A stretch of DNA of 64,000 nucleotides from Nocardia tenerifensis NBRC 101015 (GTDB taxonomy: Bacteria > Actinomycetota > Actinomycetes > Mycobacteriales > Mycobacteriaceae): the NCBI RefSeq assembly GCF_000308715.1, contig NZ_BAGH01000093.1, positions 1 through 64,000 of the forward strand, given 5' to 3'. Positions 32,786-41,999 of the stretch are shown here, in pieces. Positions within the stretch are counted from its first letter, which is position 1, and every line of letters begins with the position of its first letter. Below the pieces are notes generated by a model. The model searched no databases. It was not told where the DNA came from and was given only the letters and a program-made list of their open reading frames with translations. Position numbers and translations under genes: made by a program.

Positions 32786-34216
32786 TCAGCCCAACCTTGG
32801 GAAGGGGTGCTCGGCCTCCAAGAGGTATGCCAGCTCGAGCAGTGTGCGCTCATTACCCCGTGTGCCTGCGAACTGCACACCAATTGGCAAGCCGGCGGGG
32901 CTGAGACCTGCCGGGACTGTGATCGACGGCGTGCCGGTGATGTTGTTGATCGGCGTGCCGGTGATGTTGTTGATCGGCGTGAACGACACATATGCCCGCA
33001 GCCGCTCGATCAGCTCATCGAAAGGCACGGTCGGACTGAGGTAGCCGAGTTCGGGCGTCTCTCGGCCGAGTGTCGGAAGCAGCACGGCGTCGTACGGGCC
33101 GAGGGCGCGTTGGTAAGTGGCGGCGGCTGCCCGTAGTCGATACAGCATTACCGGTGTGCGCCAAGCGCTGCGCAGGAAGTATCGGCGTAGACCGAGGGTC
33201 AGGTCGTCCAGGCGAGTGGCATCGAACCGGCGGTCGGCGAGCTTTCCGGTGGAGGCGACGAAGGTGGCCAACAGACCCCAGTACTCGAGAAACGCCGTCT
33301 CCAGCGCGGCGGAGAACGGCATCGGCACCGGCTCGACGTGGTGGCCGTGCGATTCCATTGTGGCGGCGACCTTTTCGACCGCGTCCCGGATCGGCCCGGG
33401 GGGCACCGGGCCACCGATGTTCTCCAGCAACAGCGCGATACGCAACCGCTTCGACCCCGGCCCCTCGACATACCCGATCGGCGGCAAACCCGGATTACGC
33501 CAAAACTCCTCCGCCGCAGCGGTATACGCTGCGGTATCGCGCACCGTCCTGGTCAGCACCCCCTCGCTGACAATATTCACGGGCAACTTCCGCGCCATCG
33601 CCGAATCGATGTGCCGCCCCCGGCTCGGCTTCAACCCGACCAGCCCGGCGCACGCCGCCGGAATGCGAATCGACCCGCCGCCGTCGTTGCCGTGCGCGAT
33701 CGGCACCACCCCGGACGCGACCAGCGCGGCCGACCCGCCGGACGATCCGCCCACGGAATAGCCGGTGTGCCAAGGGTTTCGGGTCGGCGGGGCGAACGGC
33801 GGTTCCGTGGTCGCGTTGAACCCGAACTCCGGCAGCGTGCTCTTGCCGAGCACAGTCATTCCGGCACTGAGGAATTGGCGGGCATACCCGCCGTGCTCCC
33901 GCGCCAGTTTGCCTTGGAAAGCCTGGGTGCCATGGTTGGACGGCATCCCGGCGAGGTCGGCGTTGTCCTTCACGAACGTCGGCACCCCGTACAGCCTGCC
34001 GGTTCGTTCGGCGGGCAGCAGCGGCTTGTCGTAACTCTCGTACGCGACCGCGTGCAACTCCTCCACCCGGCGCGCGCGTTCCACCGCGGCCGCCGCGAGT
34101 TCCTGCGGGCTGCGCTCCCCGCTGCGCACCAGCTCGGCCAGCCCGACCGCGTCGTGCTCGCCGAGCGCGTCGTCGGCGAAGGAATGGAGACGGGTGGTCT
34201 GAGCGTCGGCGGTCAC
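32786..34216 (-). CDS. amidase (amidase-signature family) with an 8-residue duplication
   Basis: A 476-residue hydrolase of amide bonds. The Ser-cisSer-Lys triad is complete: Lys83 in FVKDNADLAG, Ser158 in GYSVGGSSGGSAAL and nucleophile Ser182 in GGGSIRIPAACAG. Near the C-terminus the substrate-pocket segment SFTPINNITGTP is duplicated (TPINNITG twice) by a 24-base tandem repeat at 32928-32975. The frame stays open, so a full-length protein is made, but the extra eight residues sit where relatives have none. The substrate is unknown. Confidence 0.9.
   Translation of the reverse strand: MTADAQTTRLHSFADDALGEHDAVGLAELVRSGERSPQELAAAAVERARRVEELHAVAYESYDKPLLPAERTGRLYGVPTFVKDNADLAGMPSNHGTQAFQGKLAREHGGYARQFLSAGMTVLGKSTLPEFGFNATTEPPFAPPTRNPWHTGYSVGGSSGGSAALVASGVVPIAHGNDGGGSIRIPAACAGLVGLKPSRGRHIDSAMARKLPVNIVSEGVLTRTVRDTAAYTAAAEEFWRNPGLPPIGYVEGPGSKRLRIALLLENIGGPVPPGPIRDAVEKVAATMESHGHHVEPVPMPFSAALETAFLEYWGLLATFVASTGKLADRRFDATRLDDLTLGLRRYFLRSAWRTPVMLYRLRAAAATYQRALGPYDAVLLPTLGRETPELGYLSPTVPFDELIERLRAYVSFTPINNITGTPINNITGTPSITVPAGLSPAGLPIGVQFAGTRGNERTLLELAYLLEAEHPFPRLG
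32928..32975 (-). repeat. perfect 24-base tandem duplication inside the amidase gene
   Basis: The unit 32928-32951 is repeated without change at 32952-32975, followed by a further six matching bases. It adds eight codons in frame. Identity of the copies suggests a recent slippage event. Confidence 0.95.
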
Positions 34217-34317
34217 CCTTCGAATCTAGCGGCGCGCGGCGGAGGCGTCCGTCCAGTGGCGGCCGTCACGCGCATACGGTGGAAAGGTCAACCGCCCGAC
34301 GAACAGAGAGGAAGTCG

Positions 34318-35979
34318 ATGGCCCTGTCCGTCTCCGACCCGTTGCCGCCGCGGGGACGAATCGGCGCACTGCTGTTCGCGCTCCCGCCCGCGGGACGGCG
34401 CTGGAGTCCGGGGCTGCGATCCGCGCTGGCGTTCGCCTTGCCCGCCGCCGTCCTGGTCGCGGCGGGACACCCGGGACAGGCACTGTTCGTGCTGTTCGGC
34501 GCGTTCGCGGTCATGTACGGGGAGCGCAGGGCGTATCGCATGCGCGCGTGGGTGGTCCTGGCCGCGGGCCTCGCGCTGCTCGCGTCCTGCGGCCTCGGCG
34601 CCGCTCTCGGGCACGGCCTCGCCGGCGGACTCGGCGCCTCGCTGATCACGGTCGCCACGCTGACCGTCGTCGCGGTGGTCGCCGTCTACGCGATCGACGC
34701 GCTGCGGCTCGGCCCGCCGGGCGCGCTGCTCTTCGTGATCGCCTGCGGCGGCGCGATGATGGCCGCCGAGGCGGGCATATCGACCTCGACCCTGTTGTCC
34801 TGCACGGCATTCGGCGCCGGCGTGTCGGTGCTCGTGTCGATGGCCGGCGTGCTGCGCGATCGGCGCAAGCCCGAGCGGGTCGCCGTCGAGGCCGCGGTCC
34901 GCGCCGTCGACGCCTATTTGTCGGCGCGCGCGTCGGGGCGGCCCGCCATCGACCTGCGCCACCAGGCGGGCGGCGCGGTCGCCGAGGCGTGGGCCGCCGT
35001 CTACGACGCGGGACTGCCGAGCCGGGCGCCGGATTCGGAGTTGCTCGCCACGCTGGTCGAGGCCAGACGCCGGCTCGCGGGTCCGGCCTACGACGACACC
35101 AATGACCTGGTCGTCGACCCACTGATTTCGTTCGTGCGTCCCGGTGTCCTGTTCCGTCTGCGTCGCTCGCTGTCGCCGAACTCGCACGCCGCCGTCAGCG
35201 CCCTCCGCGTCGGCGTCGCCTGTCTGGTCGCGGGCGGACTCAGCGCGCTGCTCGGCCAGGACCGGCCGCACTGGGCGGTGTTCACCGCGCTGATGGTGTT
35301 GCAGATCGGCCCCGATCGGGTGCGCGGGAAGGTGCGCGGCATCCACCGCTTCGTCGGCACCGTCGTCGGATTGGGGCTGTTCGCGGTGGTGCACCAGCTC
35401 GCGTTCACCGGTTACGCCCTCATCGCGCTGGTGGCCGGGCTGATGTTCGGCATGGAGCTGTTCGTGCCGCGCAACTACGCGCTCGCCGCGATCTTCCTCA
35501 CGCCGATCGCGCTGCTCGCCGTCGGCCCCGCACCCGGCGGAGCCGTCGCGCCGCTGATCCGGGATCGCTTCATCGAGACCGTGATAGGCGTCGGTGTCGC
35601 CGTGCTCGTCCCGCACGTCGTCGCCCCGCGCGCGCATCGGCGTACCTTCCGCTGGATCGAGTTTCGCGTCGGCACCGTCGCCCGCGCCCTGCTGGCTTCC
35701 GCGCGCCGCGAGCCCGCCGGCGCCGCCGCGGTCGCGCTCACCCAGCAGCTGCAGTTCGAACTGGTCGGCGTGGCCCGCGCCGGAAGCGACTCGGCCACAG
35801 AGGATCCGGCGTGGACCGCCACGCACTGGCCCGCGCACGCCGCTACCGCGCACCTCGGCTACGACCTGCTCGCCGCCTACTGGGAGCTGCCGCCCGGCGC
35901 GCAACTGCCCGACCCGGACCGCTGGGACGCCGCATTCGACGCGCTCACACCGCTTTCCGCGCACGCCAGCACCCGGTAG
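34318..35979 (+). CDS. FUSC-family (aromatic acid exporter-like) membrane protein
   Basis: A 553-residue protein with two blocks of about five to six membrane helices, at about 35-165 and 295-430, and soluble parts between and after them. The first block has AFALPAAVLVAAGHPGQALFVLFGAFAVMYGERRAY. The second block has ALRVGVACLVAGGLSALLGQDRPHWAVFTALMVLQ, the FUSC/YccS motif with RPHWAV. Family members export aromatic acids or contribute to envelope stress resistance. ATG 34318 has AGAGGAAG upstream. The SRPBCC gene follows by 20 bases. Confidence 0.85.
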   Translation: MALSVSDPLPPRGRIGALLFALPPAGRRWSPGLRSALAFALPAAVLVAAGHPGQALFVLFGAFAVMYGERRAYRMRAWVVLAAGLALLASCGLGAALGHGLAGGLGASLITVATLTVVAVVAVYAIDALRLGPPGALLFVIACGGAMMAAEAGISTSTLLSCTAFGAGVSVLVSMAGVLRDRRKPERVAVEAAVRAVDAYLSARASGRPAIDLRHQAGGAVAEAWAAVYDAGLPSRAPDSELLATLVEARRRLAGPAYDDTNDLVVDPLISFVRPGVLFRLRRSLSPNSHAAVSALRVGVACLVAGGLSALLGQDRPHWAVFTALMVLQIGPDRVRGKVRGIHRFVGTVVGLGLFAVVHQLAFTGYALIALVAGLMFGMELFVPRNYALAAIFLTPIALLAVGPAPGGAVAPLIRDRFIETVIGVGVAVLVPHVVAPRAHRRTFRWIEFRVGTVARALLASARREPAGAAAVALTQQLQFELVGVARAGSDSATEDPAWTATHWPAHAATAHLGYDLLAAYWELPPGAQLPDPDRWDAAFDALTPLSAHASTR

Positions 35980-35999
35980 CGGCCTGCTAGCGTTCGAGC

Positions 36000-36458
36000 A
36001 TGCAGGACAGTGTGACAGTGCGAATGGCCGCCCCCGCCGACAAAATCTGGGAGGTGGTCAGCGACATCACGAACACCGGACGCTTCAGCCCGGAGACCTT
36101 CGCCGCCGAGTGGCTCGGCGGCGCGACCGGACCCGCGGTCGGCGTGAAGTTCCGCGGGCACGTCAACCGCAACGGCTGGGGCCTGAAGTATTGGACCGTG
36201 TGCCGGATCATCGCGTGCGAGCCGGGGCGGGAGTTCGCCTTCACGGTGCTCGGACCCGGCGGCATGTCGATCAACACCTGGACCTACCGCTTCGAGCCGG
36301 TCGAGGGCGGCACCGACGTCACCGAGTCGTTCCGCCTGCACGACAACCCGGTGCTGCGGATCTACTGGCTGCTGGCCGGGCGGGCGCGCGGCAAGACCAA
36401 CGTCGAGGGAATGCGCGAGACGCTGAACCGGATCAAGGCGTTCGTCGAACAGGGTTAG
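36000..36458 (+). CDS. SRPBCC-family (polyketide cyclase/START-like) protein
   Basis: A 152-residue helix-grip protein: MQDSVTVRMAAPADKIWEVVSDITNTGRFSPE at the start, a central IIACEPGREFAFTVLG strand pair and a long C-terminal helix (VEGMRETLNRIKAFVEQG). The fold binds hydrophobic ligands; the ligand is unknown. It follows the FUSC gene closely and is closed by a hairpin. Confidence 0.87.
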   Translation: MQDSVTVRMAAPADKIWEVVSDITNTGRFSPETFAAEWLGGATGPAVGVKFRGHVNRNGWGLKYWTVCRIIACEPGREFAFTVLGPGGMSINTWTYRFEPVEGGTDVTESFRLHDNPVLRIYWLLAGRARGKTNVEGMRETLNRIKAFVEQG

Positions 36459-36459
36459 G

Positions 36460-36496
36460 CGATCTCGAAGCCCGAATCCGGGCGGACTCGAGATCG
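36460..36496. terminator. bidirectional terminator
   Basis: A 9-base outer stem (CGATCTCGA with TCGAGATCG) and an inner GCCCG-AATC-CGGGC stem form one hairpin between the convergent SRPBCC and LCP genes. Confidence 0.8.
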
Positions 36497-36498
36497 GC

Positions 36499-38211
36499 CT
36501 AGTTCACGCAGGGCACCGTGCTCCCGATCGACGTCGTGAGCGGCTTGCCGGAGTCCGGGGCGGGCTCGCCCGTGGTGGTGGGCGTCAGCTGAGTGGACGG
36601 CGTCGTCGTGGTGGTCGAGCTCGCGGCCAGCTCGGCGGGCATGGTGAAATCGCTGCCGAGCACGACCTGGATATGGCCCGGCGCGAGACTCTGCGAGGCG
36701 GTCGGCGTGAGTCCGCCCAGCGTCTCGGCCACTTGGGTGGCGTCCGCCTCGGCGCCCGCGCCGTAGGTGACCGTGGTCGTCGTGCTGGTGACGCCGCGAT
36801 TGCCGACTTCGCCTTCGCGATAACCCTTTTCGGTCAGCGCGGCGGACAGCTTGCCCGCCATCCCGGTCGCGCTGCCCGCGTTCTGCACGTCGACCGTGCT
36901 GGTCGGGGTGCGCGCCGGTGTGTTCGGCGTCTCGATCCCGAACGCGGACCGCACCTCTTTCCTGATCGCGGCCGGGTCGACGATGTTGACGTCCTGGCCG
37001 TTGATGTTGTCGTAGCGCAGCACCGGCAGCGTCCGGAACTCGACCGAGATCGAGCCGGCGGACCCGAGGTTCTCGGCGAAGTCGACCAGGTCCCAGCCGT
37101 CGGACAGCACCACGTCCTTGTGCGCCACCTTCATCAGCTCGTTCAGTTTGCCGATATTGGTCAGCGTCCCGGAGTCCTTGAGCGACTTGGCAACCGAGGT
37201 GAGGTAGGCCTGCTGCCGATGCGTCCGGTCCAGATCGCCGTTCTCCAGGTTGTGGCGCTGGCGGACGAACGCCAGCGCGTCGGAGGCATTGAGGTGTTGC
37301 GGTCCGGCGGGGAACTTGGCGCCGGAGTAGTAGCTGTCGTCGACCGCCTTGTTCAGGCACACGTCGACGCCGCCGAGCGCGTCGGCCAGGTGATAGAACC
37401 CGACCAGGGCGACCTCGGCGAACCGGTCGATCGGCACACCGGTCAGCGTGCGGACCGTCGACACGATCGACGCCCGCCCCGCCTCGCGGCCCGCCCGCTC
37501 CAGGGTGATCTGGTCCTTCTCACCCTTGGCGATCAGCTTCGCCTCCGTGTCGGCCTTTTTCAGTCCGTATGCCTCTTTGATTTTGATGTGGTCGTAGCCC
37601 GGGATGCCGGAGACCGCGACATAGTCGTCGCGCGGGATGGAGAAGGCGACGATCTTCTTCATATCCGCCGGAATATGCAGCAGGATAAGTGAATTCGCGT
37701 TGTAGCCGCCGTCGTCACTGTCGCCGGCGTGCAGTTGGTCGAGGATGTCCTTGGGCAGGCTGTTGCCGTTCTGGTCTCTCCTCGTGTCCAACCCGATCAG
37801 CAGGATATTGAGGTCGCCGCCCAGCGAGTGGGGCGCGTCGGCGCCGATCGCGTCCGAGCGGTTGAATCCGTTGTTGAAGTCGACCTTGGCCGACCAGGCG
37901 AATCCGGTGCCGGAGAGCACCGCGAGCGCGGTCACCGAGACGACGACCCGAACCGCAATCTTCGCCACCCCGCGGGCCCGATGCTGTTTCGCCGCCGCCT
38001 TGCGCGCGGTGCGCCGATGCCGCGCACGACCCGCTGCGGGCTCGGTGACCCGGTCGAACTCGACCGTGTCGTCATCGATGTTCTCCGCGGACTCTGTGCC
38101 CTGCGCTTTCCTCGGCACTCGCGCCACGGATCGTTCCTCGCCGTCTTGTTCCTCATCCGACCCAATCGAGAGTACGCACGCGCGCGTAACACCCGGATCA
38201 TCGCTGGTCAT
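36499..38211 (-). CDS. LCP-family cell-wall ligase with LytR_C domain
   Basis: A 570-residue protein. A cytoplasmic basic, Ala-rich tail (about 1-85) and one transmembrane helix (about 86-106) are followed by the LCP domain (LNILLIGLDTRRD, SLILLHIPADMKKIVAFSIPRDDYV, PIDRFAEVALVGF, ALAFVRQRHNLENGDLDRT). A LytR_C domain spans about 430-520, with a Thr-rich end. In mycobacteria and relatives such proteins (Lcp1/CpsA type) attach arabinogalactan to peptidoglycan. The exact start is uncertain; later Val or Met codons would shorten only the tail. Confidence 0.92.
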   Translation of the reverse strand: MTSDDPGVTRACVLSIGSDEEQDGEERSVARVPRKAQGTESAENIDDDTVEFDRVTEPAAGRARHRRTARKAAAKQHRARGVAKIAVRVVVSVTALAVLSGTGFAWSAKVDFNNGFNRSDAIGADAPHSLGGDLNILLIGLDTRRDQNGNSLPKDILDQLHAGDSDDGGYNANSLILLHIPADMKKIVAFSIPRDDYVAVSGIPGYDHIKIKEAYGLKKADTEAKLIAKGEKDQITLERAGREAGRASIVSTVRTLTGVPIDRFAEVALVGFYHLADALGGVDVCLNKAVDDSYYSGAKFPAGPQHLNASDALAFVRQRHNLENGDLDRTHRQQAYLTSVAKSLKDSGTLTNIGKLNELMKVAHKDVVLSDGWDLVDFAENLGSAGSISVEFRTLPVLRYDNINGQDVNIVDPAAIRKEVRSAFGIETPNTPARTPTSTVDVQNAGSATGMAGKLSAALTEKGYREGEVGNRGVTSTTTTVTYGAGAEADATQVAETLGGLTPTASQSLAPGHIQVVLGSDFTMPAELAASSTTTTTPSTQLTPTTTGEPAPDSGKPLTTSIGSTVPCVN

Positions 38212-38332
38212 ACGGTGGCATCGAGCACCTCGCCGAGCCGGGCCGGCGAACCCTGTCCGCGATTACGCGGCGGCTCGAGGCCCTGTGCCGAAGTCCCATC
38301 CGGCGTTCGGCGCAGGGCCTAGGCTCGAGATC

Positions 38333-38986
38333 ATGTCTGCTCCCGTGCTTCTCGTGCTCGGCGCCGGTCCCGGCGTCGGATTGGCCGTCGCCCGTCTCTT
38401 CGCCGACGACGGTTACGCGGTTTTCCTGGCCTGCCGTCTGCCGGAGGAGGCCGAGCCGCTGGCCGCACAGCTACGCGGCGAGGGGTTCGACGCGGAGGGG
38501 GTCGGCGTCGACCTGTCCGACCCGGCCGACATCGCGCGCGTGGTGACCGCCGTCGGCGAGCAGCACGGCCAGATCGACGTGCTGCACTTCAACCCGAGCA
38601 TGTTCCGGCAGGCGGATCCGCTCGAGCTGTCGGTGCCGGAACTGATCGAGGACTTCACCATCGGCGCCGCCGCGCTGCTGCCCGCCGTGCAGGCCGCGCT
38701 GCCGTTCTTCGCCGAAGGCGCGCGGGTGCTGGTCACCGGCAGCGCCGCCGCGGACAAGCCCTGGCACCGCGCCGCGTCCCTCGGCGTGCAGAAGGCGGCC
38801 GTCCGCAATCTGGTCACCAGTCTCGATACCACCTTGGCGCCCAAGGGGATTCGAGCCGTCGCGGTGCAGATCAACGGTGTGCTCGACGAGGGTGCGTTCA
38901 CTCGCGAGCGGGTCGCCGAAGCGCTGCACGCCGCCGCCGTCCGCCCACTCGACGATTGGACGCCGCATACGTCGTTCAACGGGTGA
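38333..38986 (+). CDS. SDR-like protein lacking the catalytic tyrosine
   Basis: A 217-residue Rossmann protein with cofactor loop LVLGAGPGVGLAVARLF, GVDLSDPADI and LHFNPS in place of the usual NNAG. At the active site, the Ser-containing strand VLVTGSAAA is followed by SLGVQKAAVRNL. The Lys is in place but the Tyr four positions before it is Leu. Normal SDR chemistry is therefore doubtful; it may bind NAD(P) in another role. It is shorter than typical SDRs (about 250). It is divergent from the LCP gene. Confidence 0.82.
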   Translation: MSAPVLLVLGAGPGVGLAVARLFADDGYAVFLACRLPEEAEPLAAQLRGEGFDAEGVGVDLSDPADIARVVTAVGEQHGQIDVLHFNPSMFRQADPLELSVPELIEDFTIGAAALLPAVQAALPFFAEGARVLVTGSAAADKPWHRAASLGVQKAAVRNLVTSLDTTLAPKGIRAVAVQINGVLDEGAFTRERVAEALHAAAVRPLDDWTPHTSFNG

Positions 38987-39116
38987 CCGGGGTTTCCTCG
39001 AGGAGACGGTCGTATCGGTCGAGGCGGGCGCCGAGTTCGAGTGCGGGCCGTATCGGTCGGCGTAGCCACCATATGAACGCGCGGTAGTGCAGGGAGACTC
39101 GCGTTGCAGCGCCGTC

Positions 39117-39332
39117 TCAGAACAGCCGATCGTCCGAAGGCTCAGGCGTCTGCACGCATCTGCTGTCCTCGTCGTAGACGACATCCTGGATCGCGTCGAT
39201 CTGGTCCTGCACCACCTCGGCGCGCGCCACCAACTCGACCCGGTCAGGCTCGGTGAGGCTCTCGGCCCCGAGCTTCTCGAAAACACAGGAAAGCGTTGAT
39301 CGTAAGTCCTCTAACCTGCTGTCCGACTCCAT
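39117..39332 (-). CDS. small acidic hypothetical protein
   Basis: A 71-residue protein, MESDSRLEDLRSTLSCVFEKLG... with mostly helical, acidic sequence and a C-terminal EPSDDRLF. GAGGTG lies just before the ATG. No domain is recognised. It is probably real because of the ribosome site and amphipathic helices, but evidence is limited to that. Confidence 0.5.
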   Translation of the reverse strand: MESDSRLEDLRSTLSCVFEKLGAESLTEPDRVELVARAEVVQDQIDAIQDVVYDEDSRCVQTPEPSDDRLF

Positions 39333-39408
39333 GGCACCTCACCCTACGTCCGAAGCTCCCGCCGGTGAGCGAGCATCGAACGGACACAGCAACAACTGCC
39401 GGTCCCGT

Positions 39409-39942
39409 TTATGCGCGCACCTCGTTCGCATCGGCCCGCTCCAGCACGACGACCGGGATCTGTCTGCCTGCGGCCGTCTCGAATTCGGCGAACTTCGGGA
39501 CGAGCGCTACCTCTTCGGCCCAGATGCGCTCGCGCTCCGCGCCTTCGGTAAGCCGGGCTACGGCTGGCACAGTTTCGGTGCCCGTCTCGACGGTGATCTG
39601 TGGGTTGGACATCAAGTTGCGGTACCACGCCGGGTGGCGCGGACTGCCGCCGTGCGTGGCGAAGACGGCCCAGTTGTCGCCGACCGGTAGATAGAACAAC
39701 GGGCTGATCCGTGCTCGTCCGGACTTGGCTCCGGTGTGGTGGACCAGGATGAGCGGCATGCCCGGGTGTCCGTCGTAGAGACCGGGGATGCGGGGCGGGA
39801 CCGGGCGGCCCGCGGCGAAATCGGCCTCGCTGCTCCACGCCGCATACCCGGCGTTCGCCCGGACTTCCGCGATGACTCGGGCGTTCCAATTGTTGATATC
39901 GGGAGCGTCGGCCTCGTAGGCGGCCGTGGACTGATCAGACAT
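39409..39942 (-). CDS. DDN-type F420-dependent nitroreductase family protein
   Basis: A 177-residue split-barrel protein. An N-terminal extension of about 50 residues (NNWNARVIAEVRANAGYAAW) precedes the core: LILVHHTGAKSGRARISPLFYL, HPAWYRNLMSNPQITVETG and a final IPVVVLE strand. It is related to the shorter protein encoded at 7992-8402. It is divergent from a TetR gene, with two clear operators between. ATG 39942 has AGAGGA upstream. Confidence 0.88.
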   Translation of the reverse strand: MSDQSTAAYEADAPDINNWNARVIAEVRANAGYAAWSSEADFAAGRPVPPRIPGLYDGHPGMPLILVHHTGAKSGRARISPLFYLPVGDNWAVFATHGGSPRHPAWYRNLMSNPQITVETGTETVPAVARLTEGAERERIWAEEVALVPKFAEFETAAGRQIPVVVLERADANEVRA

Positions 39943-39956
39943 CGCATCCTCTTCTG

Positions 39957-40014
39957 TTATCCGGAGCACTCGCTCCTAAAAGCTAACACAAGGCGGAGCG
40001 CATGCTCCGGATAA
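39957..40014. promoter_or_regulatory. paired TetR operators
   Basis: Two sites of the form GGAGC-N4-GCTCC lie at 39963-39976 and 39995-40008, with centres 32 bases apart. They are embedded in a larger perfect inverted repeat: TTATCCGGAGCA (39957-39968) and TGCTCCGGATAA (40003-40014). They sit between the divergent DDN and TetR genes, 15 bases from the DDN ATG and 17 from the TetR ATG, so binding would block both. Confidence 0.8.
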
Positions 40015-40031
40015 GGAGATATGCTTCTGGC

Positions 40032-40697
40032 ATGGCAGTGACCGGATCGGAAAGCGCTAGTCGGCGGCGCGCGCCCCGAGCGGACGCGATCCGCAATCGC
40101 GAGACCATCGTCGATGCCGCGTCCGCGGTGCTGGCCGAGCAGGGCACCGCGGTGGATGTGCGTGAAATCGCCCGCCGCAGCGAGGTGGGCATGGGCACCC
40201 TGTATCGGCACTTCCCGACGAAGGAGGATCTCGTCCGGACGGTGCTGCGCAAGGACTTCACGGAGTGGGCGGAAACTGCGCGCGCGGCGGCGGCCGACGC
40301 CGAGGATCCCTGGGCGGCACTGATCGACTTCTACGACCAGGCCCTGACCGGTTACGCACACCACCGCGCGATCATGGAGCACTTCGCATTGGCCGTGCCG
40401 GTTCCGGACCCGGAGGGCCTTGGGCGGCTCCGCCTCGTCATCGAGGAGCTATGCGTCCGCGCCACGGATCAGTTGCGCCCCGGAGTGACCGCCGACGACT
40501 TACTGCTTCTGCTGGTCTCGCTGGGCCACGCCGTCCAGATCACCGGCGAATGCCGCCCGGACATGTGGCGCCGACTGCTGCGCATCTCCCTCGACGGCCT
40601 GCGTGCCGACCTTCCACCGCTTCCCGCCGATATCTCACCGGACATCAGCCGGGTCCCCGCGAACTCGAAGGCCGGTCCGGAACGAGCGTCTGGTTGA
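40032..40697 (+). CDS. TetR-family repressor
   Basis: A 221-residue TetR protein. The HTH is at about 22-65 (RNRETIVDAASAVLAEQG; VREIARRSEVGMGTLYRHFPTKEDL). The ligand-binding domain resembles the SACE_7040-like C-terminal group common in actinobacteria (WRRLLRISLDGL). It is divergent from the DDN gene with matched operators at 39957-40014. It probably controls that gene and itself. Confidence 0.9.
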   Translation: MAVTGSESASRRRAPRADAIRNRETIVDAASAVLAEQGTAVDVREIARRSEVGMGTLYRHFPTKEDLVRTVLRKDFTEWAETARAAAADAEDPWAALIDFYDQALTGYAHHRAIMEHFALAVPVPDPEGLGRLRLVIEELCVRATDQLRPGVTADDLLLLLVSLGHAVQITGECRPDMWRRLLRISLDGLRADLPPLPADISPDISRVPANSKAGPERASG

Positions 40698-40944
40698 TCA
40701 GACATCCGCACTCGCCGCGTTTCGTGCGATCGGTACCGCCGAAGCCCTTGGCCGTCAGTTGATCTCGCGAGCATCTGAGACCCTTGAGCTGATTTGCTGG
40801 CAGGGCAACGTTTTGGATCTAGGCGGCATCACCATCGGCTGTCGCTCCGGCAGTTTCGGAGGCGGTGCCCGCGTCATCGACGCCGGAGCTGGCTCTGGTG
40901 GTGTGGTGGCCTCGTAACGGCCGCCTCGTGTGACCGGCTGCGTG

Positions 40945-41847
40945 TCAGCTCGGCAGCCAATTCAGTTCGTGTGCCAGCGTTTTGGCGACGGTACGGATGC
41001 GGCGGTGTAGTGGTGACTGCACGCGCGGGAGGACCAGGTGGATGGTCAGGTTGGGTGCGCCATGCAGCGGTCGCCAGGTGAGACCGGCCGGTTGTGTCGA
41101 GATCGCGGCTTCGCCGGCCGGGGCGAGGGTGAGTCCGTCGTATAGGTCGCGCTGGGACAGGTCGAAAGAGACTGCGGGGGTGTGGAATCGGGGACTGGGC
41201 CGGATGTCGCGGAACAGGGCGGAGAGTTGATCGTGGATCACGGGGTTGGCCGCACGGTCGGGCAGTCGTAGCGGATAGGCGGCGGCATCGGCGATCTCGA
41301 TCTGCGGGTGTTCGGCCAGCGGATGATGCTGTGCCAGTTGGACTCCGATGCGCTGGCGCCGCAGCAGGAATCGGCGTACGCCCCGGCCCGGCTGTTCACC
41401 GCGGGTGATCCCCGCGTCGATGCGGCCGTCGGCGACTGCGGCAGAGATCTCCGGTGTCGGCATCGGGGCCGCGCTGACTTCGAGTCCCGGGCTGTCGCGA
41501 ATGAGCTTGTCCACCAAGGCCGGTGCCGTCTCGGCCCCAGTGCTGAGGCTGTATCCGATGCGCAGGGTGCCCAGTTCGCCGGCCCCGGCATTGCGGGCGG
41601 TGTCCCATGCTCGGTCCAGCGCCGCCAGCGCGGGCGGCGCGGATTCCGCCAAAGCCGCGCCGGCGGTGGTCAATACGACGCTACGGGTGTTGCGGGCCAG
41701 CAGGCTCGTGCCGAGTTCGGCTTCCAGTCGGCGCATCCGGGCGCTGAGCGCGGGCTGCGCGATCCCGATCCGGGTGGCCGCGCGGGTGAAGTTCAACTCC
41801 TGCGCCAGCACCAGAAAGTACCGCAGGCTCACCGTATCCGGCGCCAC
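40945..41847 (-). CDS. LysR-family transcriptional regulator
   Basis: A 300-residue LysR protein. The N-terminal HTH is SLRYFLVLAQELNFTRAATRIGIAQPALSARMRRLEAELG, followed by the two-lobed effector domain (TLRIGYSLSTGAETAPALVDKL). GTG 41847 is preferred because GGGGAGAG lies just upstream and the HTH begins normally at residue 5. A longer frame upstream would place the HTH too far in. It is divergent from the EthD-like gene 150 bases away, its likely target. Confidence 0.87.
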   Translation of the reverse strand: MAPDTVSLRYFLVLAQELNFTRAATRIGIAQPALSARMRRLEAELGTSLLARNTRSVVLTTAGAALAESAPPALAALDRAWDTARNAGAGELGTLRIGYSLSTGAETAPALVDKLIRDSPGLEVSAAPMPTPEISAAVADGRIDAGITRGEQPGRGVRRFLLRRQRIGVQLAQHHPLAEHPQIEIADAAAYPLRLPDRAANPVIHDQLSALFRDIRPSPRFHTPAVSFDLSQRDLYDGLTLAPAGEAAISTQPAGLTWRPLHGAPNLTIHLVLPRVQSPLHRRIRTVAKTLAHELNWLPS

Positions 41848-41999
41848 ATGCTCTCCCCGTCGATTGATAACGATCTGTTCTGAGTCTATCCCGTGCCGGT
41901 CTTTCCCTCGACCACACATCGACCCTTAACCTGCGCATATGACGATTCAACCGACCGCGGTACCGAACACCCACCCCTCTGATCTGAACGGAGATTGTT

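Noticed and set aside
32444..33136. Plus-strand frame through the repeat-rich gap into the amidase gene
   Set aside because: It crosses the inverted repeat and then runs antisense to the amidase; similarity between the two arms comes from the DNA repeat, not from a protein family.
40698..40944. Plus-strand continuation of the frame after the TetR gene
   Set aside because: It begins inside the TetR gene in another frame, has no domain and is low complexity at its end.
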